21,081 nt of DNA from CAZQNF01 sp964403325 (GCA_964403325.1 CAYOFO010000019.1:1-21081), one strand, 5' to 3'. Positions 9,401-15,917 are shown, counted from the stretch's first letter. The notes: a model not told the origin generated them from the sequence alone. A program made the numbers and translations.

Positions 9401-12400
9401 GATTGGACGAGTTCCAATCCCAATTCACACTCCAAGCATTCACTTTTTGTCCCTGAGCACTGCAACTATCCGGTGAGGAATACGCCTCAACGCTGTAAAC
9501 CGCTTTTTCTTGCAAAGAACTCGCGTTATAAAGGGAAGGAGCTACAGCCGCTCGATCAATCCGACAGCGATCTTTTTTGGTACGAAAACGCCAGGTAAAA
9601 AATTGATTAAACGGTCGGCTTATACTATTTGGATTGCCGTATTTGGCGGCTGACCAAAGCAGCTGCGGGTTTTGCGGATCAGTGCTTTCTGAAGAAAGAC
9701 CTACCTGATACAAAGAATTTGGCTCCAATTCTAATGAGTCAGCCTGATCGTTGGCCAACCTTAAAACCGTATAATTACTTGTAGGGTCAAGAAATACCTG
9801 ACTTGGATCGAGAACACTTATTTTATTTTGACAATTTTCATCTTGACATTTCCACAGTTGAACCGATCCATTCACAGCAGCCCCCGGTAAATTATGATTC
9901 GAGAGAGTCGTATTAAACTTAACCCCCACCTCAGCATTCGTGCAAGCTTCAAGACATTTTGGCCAATAATCAACTACTGTTGGAACATTGAGATTAATCG
10001 TAAGGGGACTTACTCCGGTATAATTATTATTACCGAGCGCAGCCGTTGCCTGAATGTACACCGCATCATCCGGGCGAGTAAGTCCAATCCCAACAGTATT
10101 GGACAAAGCGGAAACTTGAGCTGAAGGTAAATGGTTTGAGGCATAAATATCAGCATAAGCAGTGTTCTGCGCTTTCCAATCCCAACTAAACGCACTCATG
10201 TCCATCATAATACAATGCTGATCGGTTAGACCGTTGCCATAATAACGCAATTCTTTTTCTTCACCGGCAGCAGTCCGGGATTTCATAGGAGCTTCGAGCA
10301 CCTGGGTCCAAAACTTATAAGGTGTTACCACGATTGTTTTTACCCGACAATCATTGGTGCCGGTTTTAAAGGCAAAACAATAGGCGGAGTTGGGATCGCC
10401 ACAGGGTTTATCGGGTGCCAAACCAACTGCACGCGCAGCACCGGCTGATTTAATATTTTTATTTAGCACTATCTGATACCAAGCATTTTCCTCCCAACGA
10501 CCCAAACTATTGGTAATATTCAAAAATTGCGTGCTCAATCCAACCCCCTGAGAAGCAGCTTTGAGTTTAAAGCTATCAGGAGCTATATTCACTCGTACCG
10601 GATTAAGACACGTGTTTTTAGCATCAATTCCAGAGCATTTTTGCACATATACCGAATCTTTCGATACTGTTTTTTGATCAATCGAAGTACTAAACTCAAC
10701 TACCGCTGCCGCATTACGGCAAACCTGGTGAGCATCCGTTTGCGAAGCTGTATCCCACAAAACACTCGGTGAAGGTGAGGGTAGGTTTTTGCCTAAATCC
10801 GTATCAGCTTCACAGCGCTCTACTACATGCGGAATAACCGGCAAATCCTTAGTAACAAAACGCCAGACATAACCAGAATTATTTTTCACACCTTCACATT
10901 TTTCGCCCAACGGTTTACAGGCACCCTGATCACGACCAACCGCACAACACTGATACCCGCCAGCGCAACTATTATTGTTTTTTAAACAATCACTGACGGC
11001 AAAATTGACCGCATTACTGACGATATTATTAGTCTGAACCACCACCGGACCCGTGATAACTCCAGCTGGCGGAGTAAACGTCAAAAGCGTAGGGCTGTTT
11101 GATACAATATTATTTTTGGCCACTACCAAGCGACCCTGCAAACTCGAGTCAGAAGCACCATTTTGCCACAAGTAAATGCTTGGATTGTTCCCAAAATATT
11201 CTCCAGAAAGAGTTATAGTTTTTCCAGCTGGAAAAGGTACTGGGCTGGAAATAGGTGAAATTTTACAAATACCCGGCTGCGGTGGATTATTATTTAAAAG
11301 AAAAGTAGAATTCTTGTCGAGTGAGCTAATTTTATTAGCAGCTGTTTTAACCTGAATAAAATATTTTGTCCCGATCTGACCCTGTTGTTTTGGAAACTTA
11401 ACAATAATTTCACCATCTTTCCATAGCGATCCAGCGCAATCAGCTGGAAAAGAAAAATCCCCGATAATAGCCTGGCTCTCTGAACTAGCTTTAAACCAAA
11501 CCGCCCCCATTTGATTACCAAAATTCTTACCCGTGATATGAATATACTCTCCGACTCCTCCAGTAGACGGGGTAACAGCGGAAATAAGTGGCAAAGTTTC
11601 ATCTTGACCTTGATTTATATCAAAATAAATACTATTACTGTCTCCGGTTGGTCCGAGCAACTTAACCAACGCACGACCAGTACCAACAAAAGGAACAGTT
11701 GTGTTTATGAACGTATCAGTCCAATTGTTTAATGAAACTTCAGCCTTTATTGTATTAAACCAGACTGATTTTTTTTCACTATCTAAAAGACCAAAATCTT
11801 TACCAAAAACTTGTACACCAGTACCATAAACTCCACTATTTGGATTTATTCCACATATACTTGGCCGAATTTGGTTCGTAATTTCAAAATCAGTTATTTT
11901 TGGACCCCAAGCATCATTTGTAGCATCTGAATTTTTTTGCGCATTATCCCAGACCAACATTGGACCATTGACTGCCCCAGAAGGTACTTGTACCACCAAC
12001 TGCTCAGCGGACCAGAGATTTATATTTCCCGCACAAGCTGGGTAGACAGCCTCAACCCAATCCCCTGTTTTTAATGGATCTGGACGCTCAACTCGAGCAA
12101 AAAATACTTTGCCCTTTCCCTGACCAAAATAAAAACCATTAACTGTTACATAACTGCCTGGAGCTCCGGATTTGGGAGTTAAACTTTGTATTACCAATTT
12201 ACTCTGACATTTGCCAGGAACTCCATTCGCGACCCCTTCACAAAAACCACTGCTGCATTCGCTGTTATCTTTACACACCGCACTAGCACAACTACCACAC
12301 TCGCCACCACAGGCCACCGGTCCTTTCTCCACTTCGCCCAAATCTGCTTCAAGCGCATTATTAAAACAATGTCCAGGACGAACTTTAACCTGAACCGTAC

Positions 12401-13556
12401 TTTCTCCTTTTTGGCCGGCTGCATTGATACCAATAGCATCGAGCACATATGTTCCCGGTTTTATGTTGAGGGTTGGCCAGTTAAGGTTGAGAGAACCAGT
12501 TTTTTGACAACCTGGAAAATTTTGACTACCGATTATGGTATCACCCTCAAATAAACTGATATTTTGGATACCGGAAGTATCCTGAAAAGCAATCTGTACT
12601 GGGGTAAAAGGCGATGGAATAATCGAAGCTCCATTGCTTGGAGAGACAAGAGAAATTACCGGCGCAGTACGATTAACACTTTCTCCCGAAACAAAATCCA
12701 CCGCAGCACACCCTGGCTTTCCGCTACACTGCAAAGTTAGGCCATCTTGGCTTTTAATTTGAGTGGGATTTTTAAATAGCAAAGTATAGTTGGTTTTAGG
12801 TGCCAAACAATCATTCCCTGCCTCAGGCGCACAACTGCCTTGAGGTACAAAAACCGCCGTTGTATTTTTTCCGTTATACTGCCAAACACCCAAAACAGTG
12901 CCCCCATCGGTTTTTCGCACTACCAACAAGTTGGCATTAAGTGTTTTTAAATCAACGTTTTTACTAAAACTCACAGCCACTTGCACATTTCGCACACACA
13001 TGTCTCCGGTAGCCGGCACACTTTTAACGGTAAAAACATTTTGTGTATAGGCGTCGGCACCAGTATCCGCAAAAGATCCACCACCACAAACCCCACACTC
13101 GCCGCCACAATCAATATTTGTTTCATCATTATCAAGCACTCCATTACTGCAATGCAAAGGGATCACAGCAGTTTTAGTGGCTGCCAGCAAACTTTTTATA
13201 ATAAAACTGGTAATAGCATAAGAGCTGAGTATGATAACTAAACCTATAACAGCATTTACCAGTATGCTTTTAGCGCGTTTAATTCTCTCTTCTTCCCCCC
13301 CAGAACGCATGTATTCAAAACCGGCATAGAGTATGACCACCACAGTTACTATCCCCAAAAAACCTAAAAAATAGTGAATGATCCGAGCAATTGTTACTCG
13401 TATATCAACGGCCGATAAACCGGTCGCAGCCGCAGCATCAACCCCCAGATTTGCAGTTGTTTGGGCAAGAACCGTAGCAGTGGCCACAAAAAAACCTGTG
13501 GCCAACAAAGCTCCCAAGAATAAAAAACCTATTTTTTTAAGCTTGGTATTTTTCAT
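3450..13556 (-). CDS. Giant 3368-aa secreted adhesin-like protein headed by a type IV secretion pilin-like domain
   Basis: Order of parts: signal peptide (1-31, ending VLAQ); two-helix VirB2/TrbC-like pilin domain (about 45-123) with a charged SGGEEERIKRAK loop; Cys motif (136-157); Ig-like/Big_5 domains (165-392); Cys-rich segment (397-450); four IPT/TIG domains (453-855); three Big_5 + Trp-rich Ig-like modules (about 900-2023); eleven CGxG-type Cys-rich repeats in three clusters; a pseudopilin-like stretch (2262-2410); a LamG jelly roll (about 2668-2905); and an unrecognised C-terminal part (about 3060-3368). There is no C-terminal anchor, so attachment should be through the N-terminal hairpin, leaving over 3200 residues outside. 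No frameshift or internal stop is seen in 10.1 kb. It starts 9 bases after the upstream pilin-headed gene, without SD. An attachment role is inference. Confidence 0.9.
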   Translation of the reverse strand: MKNTKLKKIGFLFLGALLATGFFVATATVLAQTTANLGVDAAAATGLSAVDIRVTIARIIHYFLGFLGIVTVVVILYAGFEYMRSGGEEERIKRAKSILVNAVIGLVIILSSYAITSFIIKSLLAATKTAVIPLHCSNGVLDNDETNIDCGGECGVCGGGSFADTGADAYTQNVFTVKSVPATGDMCVRNVQVAVSFSKNVDLKTLNANLLVVRKTDGGTVLGVWQYNGKNTTAVFVPQGSCAPEAGNDCLAPKTNYTLLFKNPTQIKSQDGLTLQCSGKPGCAAVDFVSGESVNRTAPVISLVSPSNGASIIPSPFTPVQIAFQDTSGIQNISLFEGDTIIGSQNFPGCQKTGSLNLNWPTLNIKPGTYVLDAIGINAAGQKGESTVQVKVRPGHCFNNALEADLGEVEKGPVACGGECGSCASAVCKDNSECSSGFCEGVANGVPGKCQSKLVIQSLTPKSGAPGSYVTVNGFYFGQGKGKVFFARVERPDPLKTGDWVEAVYPACAGNINLWSAEQLVVQVPSGAVNGPMLVWDNAQKNSDATNDAWGPKITDFEITNQIRPSICGINPNSGVYGTGVQVFGKDFGLLDSEKKSVWFNTIKAEVSLNNWTDTFINTTVPFVGTGRALVKLLGPTGDSNSIYFDINQGQDETLPLISAVTPSTGGVGEYIHITGKNFGNQMGAVWFKASSESQAIIGDFSFPADCAGSLWKDGEIIVKFPKQQGQIGTKYFIQVKTAANKISSLDKNSTFLLNNNPPQPGICKISPISSPVPFPAGKTITLSGEYFGNNPSIYLWQNGASDSSLQGRLVVAKNNIVSNSPTLLTFTPPAGVITGPVVVQTNNIVSNAVNFAVSDCLKNNNSCAGGYQCCAVGRDQGACKPLGEKCEGVKNNSGYVWRFVTKDLPVIPHVVERCEADTDLGKNLPSPSPSVLWDTASQTDAHQVCRNAAAVVEFSTSIDQKTVSKDSVYVQKCSGIDAKNTCLNPVRVNIAPDSFKLKAASQGVGLSTQFLNITNSLGRWEENAWYQIVLNKNIKSAGAARAVGLAPDKPCGDPNSAYCFAFKTGTNDCRVKTIVVTPYKFWTQVLEAPMKSRTAAGEEKELRYYGNGLTDQHCIMMDMSAFSWDWKAQNTAYADIYASNHLPSAQVSALSNTVGIGLTRPDDAVYIQATAALGNNNYTGVSPLTINLNVPTVVDYWPKCLEACTNAEVGVKFNTTLSNHNLPGAAVNGSVQLWKCQDENCQNKISVLDPSQVFLDPTSNYTVLRLANDQADSLELEPNSLYQVGLSSESTDPQNPQLLWSAAKYGNPNSISRPFNQFFTWRFRTKKDRCRIDRAAVAPSLYNASSLQEKAVYSVEAYSSPDSCSAQGQKVNAWSVNWDWNSSNLKVATLTAFSTQGKNPDCTSQCVRKGSDIPAEKSTPVALCGNGLVEAGEDCDAPNKNQGCALNCTFLGNTSASCGNGIVERNFGEACDPKDPKTSSGCSLDCRHTGSLKSVEAQDVNSSICGNGLIGNGEDCDVGINTGVVNVANPVSAVGCSQRCLHTGSVLAKNWCIDNKINHGGFALEAYNAACAKSYSQCGDKVQSPDEDPGCETVQGWNSDLCTNYCLKKRSPQCLAGGEGCGNDGRLLGSSLSYKLPSVCGDGKIGVGEDGFCETGFENKRIGLSDPWALVTGIGQGETAGDPPAQMSIIKAGVKDNGKAGVNGSGTYSITCGYKNNQECQDTFGTGYGLGKNGCCYATTKLISTYPVNNASAVCPNTYIEAVFDSKLDPGSVEGKIVLARGTSALSCENGLEDVTALVAASQAGNKNFSFTEKVFYRVRGFIKNLFSNDVVAVGENVTKWCAGKDVVNARLVDVGASTSTSKILVNLLNPLSLSTDYLLVFKGNVTNVLGVPVVGSGDKKLSWKFATASKICQIKSTEVNPNTWSFSVSGASTTLQAVAKDESERFVQPIPGFYDWNFVWGPANNPYVTLQNTSAALNIITAQNRNGEVDVRASANVVVDKFNGTNALVATGRSHGVVFLCENPWPPKQVEGQNKAMFTIFPYEDKINNNDGFDLLTNVFNNTPLPASQAVNDGYFNFSTYYCADKGGVGTNDDLPFLRPAVQVASNIVATSASLKRFLFTNEKNSDAIGVQIFPNPNHLTLEQWYASDKTAGGQGFVGKTQKITIGGYEAIRDNNNIYLDALNYSDVTKNLYTNVYLFSINSDAGDDTRQVFNQLVQNIKFNINVTNYRYCGKDAANPGFITACNTDLDCVAGEVCSAQIDKLKRNYNRLRDAGLINNLLQTFALQHNGTYPDLKEGTYLNGQTLSSWPSWGTLGNTLGSGLPLDPVNVLAPAGTCSKTVNRFCTQDSMCPSMETCVLHDPVTGWSVQDRRFSFACSAASYAYRYIAQPNNGFAVRAHFEDPGLPINNLAAFERGFVDPAHFIFHDSSGICNQDQEISTLNQGTCGDGSVNLNRGEQCDPPQAVRYGTCSVDQPNKIKVDVCSSGCLWVPSSTPFVDCSFLSRCGNGKVESGEQCDEGALNGRYNHCSSTCTLAGNLGKCGDGIVQKDYEVCDVASGLAGKQGWCLGGVQNGQGCNNDQECNSLNGKNYGLGGVCKVFGATRIRYAANQTASCNWDCQSYGLYCGDGTVQSEYGEECEGDQTCSVNGRSGNRTCDKTTCKWVDTAAVAWWKFDTGTLNKDTITFAGTPGGAASCSAEDCPQLVASHVQNAVQFKEGQFLSLANPSSLDLDTKAWYGEQSRFSLLAWIKAVAGNADQETRRLVLLKQRSKNSAESSKEKAYLVSYFVKGDKVVALEFNALRGSLGNTRADLVQPFNVNEWHQIGFSVGYSAGGIHEFKAYVDGKLVASDTQNGAENIGVSDFSAMPAETTDGNLAKIGGSVGAIDELKVYNRLLSDAEVASDNQLGLYCDTSKSQAAAVISSAPVCGDGRVDPGEACDQGNLNGVKCTPAYGKSCTYCSAVDNCKNIIAVQPEQYCGDGVVQAKEVCDTDPIDQTIIYAAEADATTTEKIFDQNHGGYKMLSCSNQLQNDFSLKKGSVKCVNNCTVIQSDCVTCGFDPKSKATVSGNMVNVIDPASTNPLLGRAGGFPKLDLYISTQIDSKKLVGIKYWNTASGNAYYLRPPTEDGFTSKNTATINSNSICSFGDAPTYNLRINNDAVHQFAFPVYPQPKDWQYDLLLSPVINQNVRPDDVRIVLSWINSTDFNGGFVTLANGSPALEGAGLKTVTGLNYFDTAPEQGIWYHGYKGVGAKNNVESFTVHTGNAQNVSVNMSQDEYLFYIRTADGSPIRNYKNSALLKVQVYLPEDDANRQHFANPSLVYNFNAAQASANPDASYWQVFFVKKALNGSGVSNRIVPINKITTDTQVR
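4587..4784 (-). repeat. Cys-rich (DUF4215/Myxo-type) repeats, cluster 3 of the giant protein
   Basis: Two copies, with Cys at residues 2928 (CGDGRVDPGEACD) and 2978 (CGDGVVQAKEVCD), lie directly after the LamG domain. They follow the CG[DN]Gx-VxxGExCD pattern of the disulfide-rich repeats known from myxobacterial and other secreted proteins. Their disulfides are expected to form outside the membrane. Confidence 0.75.
4842..5555 (-). other. LamG / concanavalin-A-like jelly-roll domain in the giant protein
   Basis: Residues about 2668-2905 show the LamG sequence rhythm: an opening VAWWKFDTG strand, AVQFKEGQFLSL, FSLLAWIKA, a central EWHQIGFSVGYSAGG strand, FKAYVDGKLVAS, and closing GAIDELKVYNRLLSDAE. 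These are the usual markers of the LamG_3 class (W-x-hydration strand, 'yvDG' hairpin, 'iDev+iynraLs.aEi' end). Such domains commonly bind glycans or proteins, so this is the best candidate for a ligand-binding head. Cys-rich repeats flank it on both sides. Confidence 0.8.
5577..6224 (-). repeat. Cys-rich (DUF4215/Myxo-type) repeats, cluster 2 of the giant protein
   Basis: Four copies start at Cys 2448 (CGDGSVNLNRGEQCD), 2507 (CGNGKVESGEQCD), 2543 (CGDGIVQKDYEVCD) and 2627 (CGDGTVQSEYGEECE). Each is followed by further Cys pairs. The cluster leads straight into the LamG domain and probably forms a rigid disulfide-linked stalk. Confidence 0.8.
6327..6773 (-). other. Pseudopilin (GspG-like) C-terminal-type segment embedded in the giant protein
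   Basis: Residues about 2262-2410 carry the pattern seen in globular parts of type II/IV pseudopilins: a helix with RLRDAGLINNLLQTFALQ, then HNGTYPDL, a WPSW...LG segment, SGLPLDPVN, and later YAYRYIAQPNNGFAVRAHFED. The N-terminal hydrophobic pilin helix is absent, and a C-x-D-x-MC Cys motif is inserted in the middle. The match is by motif recognition only, so homology is likely but not proven. Confidence 0.5.
7488..10829 (-). repeat. Three-fold repeat of a Big_5 plus Trp-rich Ig-like module
   Basis: Three two-domain units can be aligned by eye. Each has a Big_5-like domain ending in an F/W-x-F-x-T strand (CFAFKTG at 1060, FTWRFRTK at 1320, LSWKFATA at 1903). This is followed at once by a Cys-basic-I/V strand (DCRVKTIVVTP, DRCRIDRAAVAP, KICQIKSTEVNP) and a second Ig-like domain containing a W-x-W signature (FSWDWKAQN, WSVNWDWNS, YDWNFVWGP). 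Cys-rich repeats separate units two and three. Confidence 0.65.
8577..9299 (-). repeat. Cys-rich (DUF4215/Myxo-type) repeats, cluster 1 of the giant protein
   Basis: Three clear copies start at Cys 1425 (CGNGLVEAGEDCD), 1459 (CGNGIVERNFGEACD) and 1506 (CGNGLIGNGEDCD), with two divergent ones at 1579 (CGDKVQSPDEDPGCE) and 1641 (CGDGKIGVGEDGFCE). A conserved GC...C..TG linker joins several of them. Confidence 0.8.
10977..12200 (-). repeat. Four tandem IPT/TIG domains in the giant protein
   Basis: Residues about 453-860 contain four copies of the IPT/TIG opening pattern (I-x-P-x-x-G...G-x-x-V-x-I-x-G-x-x-F-G). They are SLTPKSGAPGSYVTVNGFYF, GINPNSGVYGTGVQVFGKDF, AVTPSTGGVGEYIHITGKNF and a divergent KISPISSPVPFPAGKTITLS. 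IPT domains are Ig-fold building blocks of bacterial adhesins and cell-surface receptors. Confidence 0.8.
13182..13439 (-). other. Type IV secretion pilin-like (VirB2/TrbC-type) domain of the giant protein
   Basis: Residues about 40-125 hold two hydrophobic helices (about 58-82 and 98-123) joined by a short charged loop, RSGGEEERIKRAKS. The basic loop predicts a cytoplasmic turn with both ends outside, as in VirB2/TrbC pilins. It aligns closely with residues 45-132 of the neighbouring 667-aa protein. Confidence 0.75.
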
Positions 13557-13565
13557 GAAAAAAAA

Positions 13566-15569
13566 TTAAAGACTAAGGCTTTGCAAACGTTTCAAACATT
13601 CTTCGGTTGATTGGCTACCCGCTACCCCATTACAGCAAAAACTTTTACCCTGTGCATCAGTGCCGCAACAATTTTCCCCATTAGCACCACACACCGATGA
13701 TTGTTTTAAATGCTGAACCACTTCACCCTCGCCACCCGGTCCTTTGCCAGGGTAAAAACAGTTATAATGAACATCTTGTACTGTCGAAGTAACAACTGAA
13801 TAATAATAATGACGCGCCGTATCAACAAAAGGACAGTGCAGCATTGTAACCAACGTACTGTTATTATTGTTAAAGACCGCTCGCGGGGCAAAGCAAAGCG
13901 GGGTCGCTTGCGCTGGTTTTTCTTGAACAGCGATCTGGTACAAGGAATCTACTCTCATGCGTTTGCTAAAGAGCATGGTAAGAGGAGTGTTCGCGCTAAT
14001 ATTTTCCGCATCAAGACCTGGTGACACCCGCTCTAAATACGGAGCACTGTTGTCTATTTCATTTTTGAGATTAAACTTCCAAAAAAAGTTGTCTGGCTGC
14101 TGTTGTTCGCTAAAAGCCAAGGCATTAGCCGGCACAACATCTACTTTGTTGTTTTTATTACCATCAAGAGCATTGCCGGCCGCATCCATTACTCCTGAAA
14201 AAGGGATAGATTCGAAAGAGTTAGTATTAAATGTTTGAGCAGCTTTGAGGACAATTTCATATTGATCTTGAGTACAGCTTGCATCAGATTTATCGCATAC
14301 CGGCAAACAATAGATTTTATCACCACAGGCATTTAACCCACACTCCTGACGTGTATTAAACTCAAGAGTCTGGTAGCCGTTGGTAATCTGGAAGGAGCCC
14401 ATCGGGATTTTGCTCGCGCCACTGCGCAAAAGAATATTGCCGGTCTGGAGAGCGTAGCTATTCTGTGCATCTTTAAAATCTCCTTGCACTCCGGACGGAT
14501 CCATTGGTTTATTAAAATTAATTTGGATAATGCTATTTTTGGCTTCGGTAGCATTATTGTTAGGAAAAACACTAGTAATAACCGGCGGCTGGGTGTCGAG
14601 GACGGTACTGCAGGTAAACTGCCATTCGTAAAAACTATTATTACCGGACCCAAAAAGTGCAGTATTTTTACCAGCCTCATCGAGTAATAATCCCGAGCCC
14701 AAATGTACTTTATAAGTGACTTTTTCCGAACTATTGCCTAAATAATCATAAGGCCGAATAACAATAGTAAAAGCTTTACCGTCATCTAGAGTGGCGAGAA
14801 CAGCGGCACCAGAAATAGCCTGGCCATTATCCGCACGTTTAATACTTATATGATTATCATCAAGAATGAGAGCATCACAATCTTTTTCCCATTGCATAGA
14901 AGCTCCGACATTAAGGCAATCGCCAAAAATAGGATTATTGTCTTTGTCGGCAGAATTGTTGGTGTTTTTAATAAAACTTGATAGACGAACAGGTTTACGA
15001 AAAGTAATAATAATTTTACTATTACGCGCCACATCAATTTGACCACGGGTTGGGTAATGATCTTTGATTATTCCACCGAGCGCACCACTACCAGAAAAAT
15101 TTCCAACATCCACCTGAACAGGTTCGTTGTTGCCAGTGTTGTCAATACTTCCATTGACCCCTCCTATGCCTAACAACCGCACCACAAAAAGTACCATGGC
15201 ATAAGACAGGAGAATAATAGCAAGCCCGATCACGGCATTGATAATAATTTTTTTGGCTTGACCTATTTTTTCTTCTTCACCACCCGAAGACATGTAGAGC
15301 CAGCCGCCGTAAATAATAATTACTACGACAATAATACCCAAAAGACCGAGCGCATATTTTATGATGGTGGCAACAATGGCACGTGGGTCGCGAGCGGTGA
15401 GACCGATGGAACTTTGAATAACATCGACACCATTACTCACTGAACTTTGAGCCAATAGAGAATGAGCAGAAAAAATAAAAAATAAAGAAAGAACTCCAGC
15501 TAGCACTATGAATGCTTGAGCAGAAGCTCTTTCTTTACATGTAAATTTTCTTTGAATCCATTGAAGCAT
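13566..15569 (-). CDS. 667-aa secreted protein: type IV secretion pilin-like head fused to Ig-like domains
   Basis: Smaller partner of the giant gene. It has a signal peptide (1-41, ending LLAQ) and a two-helix pilin-like domain (about 45-132) with the loop MSSGGEEEKIGQAKK. Then come three Big_5-like domains starting near YPTRGQIDVARNSKIIITF (172), PPVITSVFPNNNA (328) and APYLERVSPGLDAENISA (509), and a Cys-rich tail (627-658). There is no C-terminal anchor. Its head matches the giant protein's in helix, loop and helix, so the two are paralogous fusions. The ATG lies 29 bases after rpsU with no terminator between, and the giant starts 9 bases after its stop. No SD is present. Assembly into a pilus-like fibre or a membrane-held adhesin are both possible. 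Confidence 0.85.
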   Translation of the reverse strand: MLQWIQRKFTCKERASAQAFIVLAGVLSLFFIFSAHSLLAQSSVSNGVDVIQSSIGLTARDPRAIVATIIKYALGLLGIIVVVIIIYGGWLYMSSGGEEEKIGQAKKIIINAVIGLAIILLSYAMVLFVVRLLGIGGVNGSIDNTGNNEPVQVDVGNFSGSGALGGIIKDHYPTRGQIDVARNSKIIITFRKPVRLSSFIKNTNNSADKDNNPIFGDCLNVGASMQWEKDCDALILDDNHISIKRADNGQAISGAAVLATLDDGKAFTIVIRPYDYLGNSSEKVTYKVHLGSGLLLDEAGKNTALFGSGNNSFYEWQFTCSTVLDTQPPVITSVFPNNNATEAKNSIIQINFNKPMDPSGVQGDFKDAQNSYALQTGNILLRSGASKIPMGSFQITNGYQTLEFNTRQECGLNACGDKIYCLPVCDKSDASCTQDQYEIVLKAAQTFNTNSFESIPFSGVMDAAGNALDGNKNNKVDVVPANALAFSEQQQPDNFFWKFNLKNEIDNSAPYLERVSPGLDAENISANTPLTMLFSKRMRVDSLYQIAVQEKPAQATPLCFAPRAVFNNNNSTLVTMLHCPFVDTARHYYYSVVTSTVQDVHYNCFYPGKGPGGEGEVVQHLKQSSVCGANGENCCGTDAQGKSFCCNGVAGSQSTEECLKRLQSLSL

Positions 15570-15598
15570 GGGACAATGGAAAATAAGAAAGAATGAAA

Positions 15599-15841
15599 CT
15601 ATTTTTTGAACCCGCGACCAGGTTCTTCTTTGAGCCGACCAGTTTTTTTGAGGTAAGTAATTTTACTCGCTACATTTAAACGATGCAAGGCACTTTTTCT
15701 TTGCATGTTTTTTCCTTTACCCGGATCAAAGTATTGATTTTTCTTAACTTGTTTGACTCGTCCTGATGAAACCCAAGCTCGCTTTACGCGGCGCATAAAG
15801 GATTCAAAGGATTCATTTTTTTTGCGTTTAAGTCCATCCAC
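15599..15841 (-). CDS. rpsU: 30S ribosomal protein bS21
   Basis: Small basic ribosomal protein that sits near the anti-SD end of 16S rRNA on the 30S platform. The N-terminal core NESFESFMRRVKRAWVSSG is typical bS21, followed by a longer Lys/Arg-rich tail than in most bS21 proteins (80 aa here versus roughly 60-70). I chose the GTG at 15841 rather than the in-frame GTG at 15850. The upstream GTG is itself part of the SD sequence GGAGGTGA, and the downstream one lies at the normal distance from it. This gives an N-terminus of MDGLKRKK. It has its own strong promoter and is the first gene of the stretch that continues into the pilin-headed proteins. Confidence 0.85.
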   Translation of the reverse strand: MDGLKRKKNESFESFMRRVKRAWVSSGRVKQVKKNQYFDPGKGKNMQRKSALHRLNVASKITYLKKTGRLKEEPGRGFKK

Positions 15842-15846
15842 AAAAT

Positions 15847-15854
15847 TCACCTCC
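15847..15854 (-). promoter_or_regulatory. Strong Shine-Dalgarno sequence of rpsU
   Basis: GGAGGTGA is an 8-base perfect complement to the usual 16S 3' end (UCACCUCC), five bases before the GTG at 15841. No other native gene in the window has a comparable SD. It decides the rpsU start. Confidence 0.85.
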
Positions 15855-15866
15855 GTTTCAAAAAAT

Positions 15867-15882
15867 TATCTTAAATAAGATA
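15867..15882 (-). promoter_or_regulatory. Inverted repeat at the predicted 5' end of the rpsU transcript
   Basis: TATCTTATTTAAGATA (minus strand) is a perfect inverted repeat with a 6-bp stem and 4-base loop. It begins about where transcription from the promoter at 15889-15917 should start, so the mRNA would begin with a hairpin just upstream of the SD. It could stabilise the message or act as a regulatory element. Confidence 0.45.
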
Positions 15883-15888
15883 CTATAA

Positions 15889-15917
15889 ATTATACCTGCT
15901 CCCCCCAATTCCGTCAA
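15889..15917 (-). promoter_or_regulatory. Sigma70-type promoter of rpsU and probably the surface-protein cluster
   Basis: The minus strand has TTGACG (15912-15917), a 17-base spacer containing GGGGGG, and a perfect TATAAT (15889-15894). This is 11/12 consensus positions at ideal spacing, about 40-50 bases before the rpsU start. No terminator is seen between here and dgkA. Confidence 0.8.

Noticed and set aside
13809..14680. Short ORFs on both strands inside the 667-aa gene, and similar ones throughout the giant gene
   Set aside because: They overlap well-supported coding sequence in other frames, show no domain, SD or coupling, and have compositions expected of shadow frames.
15848..15850. 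In-frame GTG at 15850 as the rpsU start
   Set aside because: This GTG is part of the SD sequence GGAGGTGA itself and has no SD upstream. The next in-frame GTG (15841) is at normal spacing.
15867..15882. The inverted repeat before rpsU as a terminator of hisS
   Set aside because: The stem is only 6 bp and all AT, and it lies downstream of the rpsU promoter -10, so a leader role fits better. No clear hisS terminator was found.
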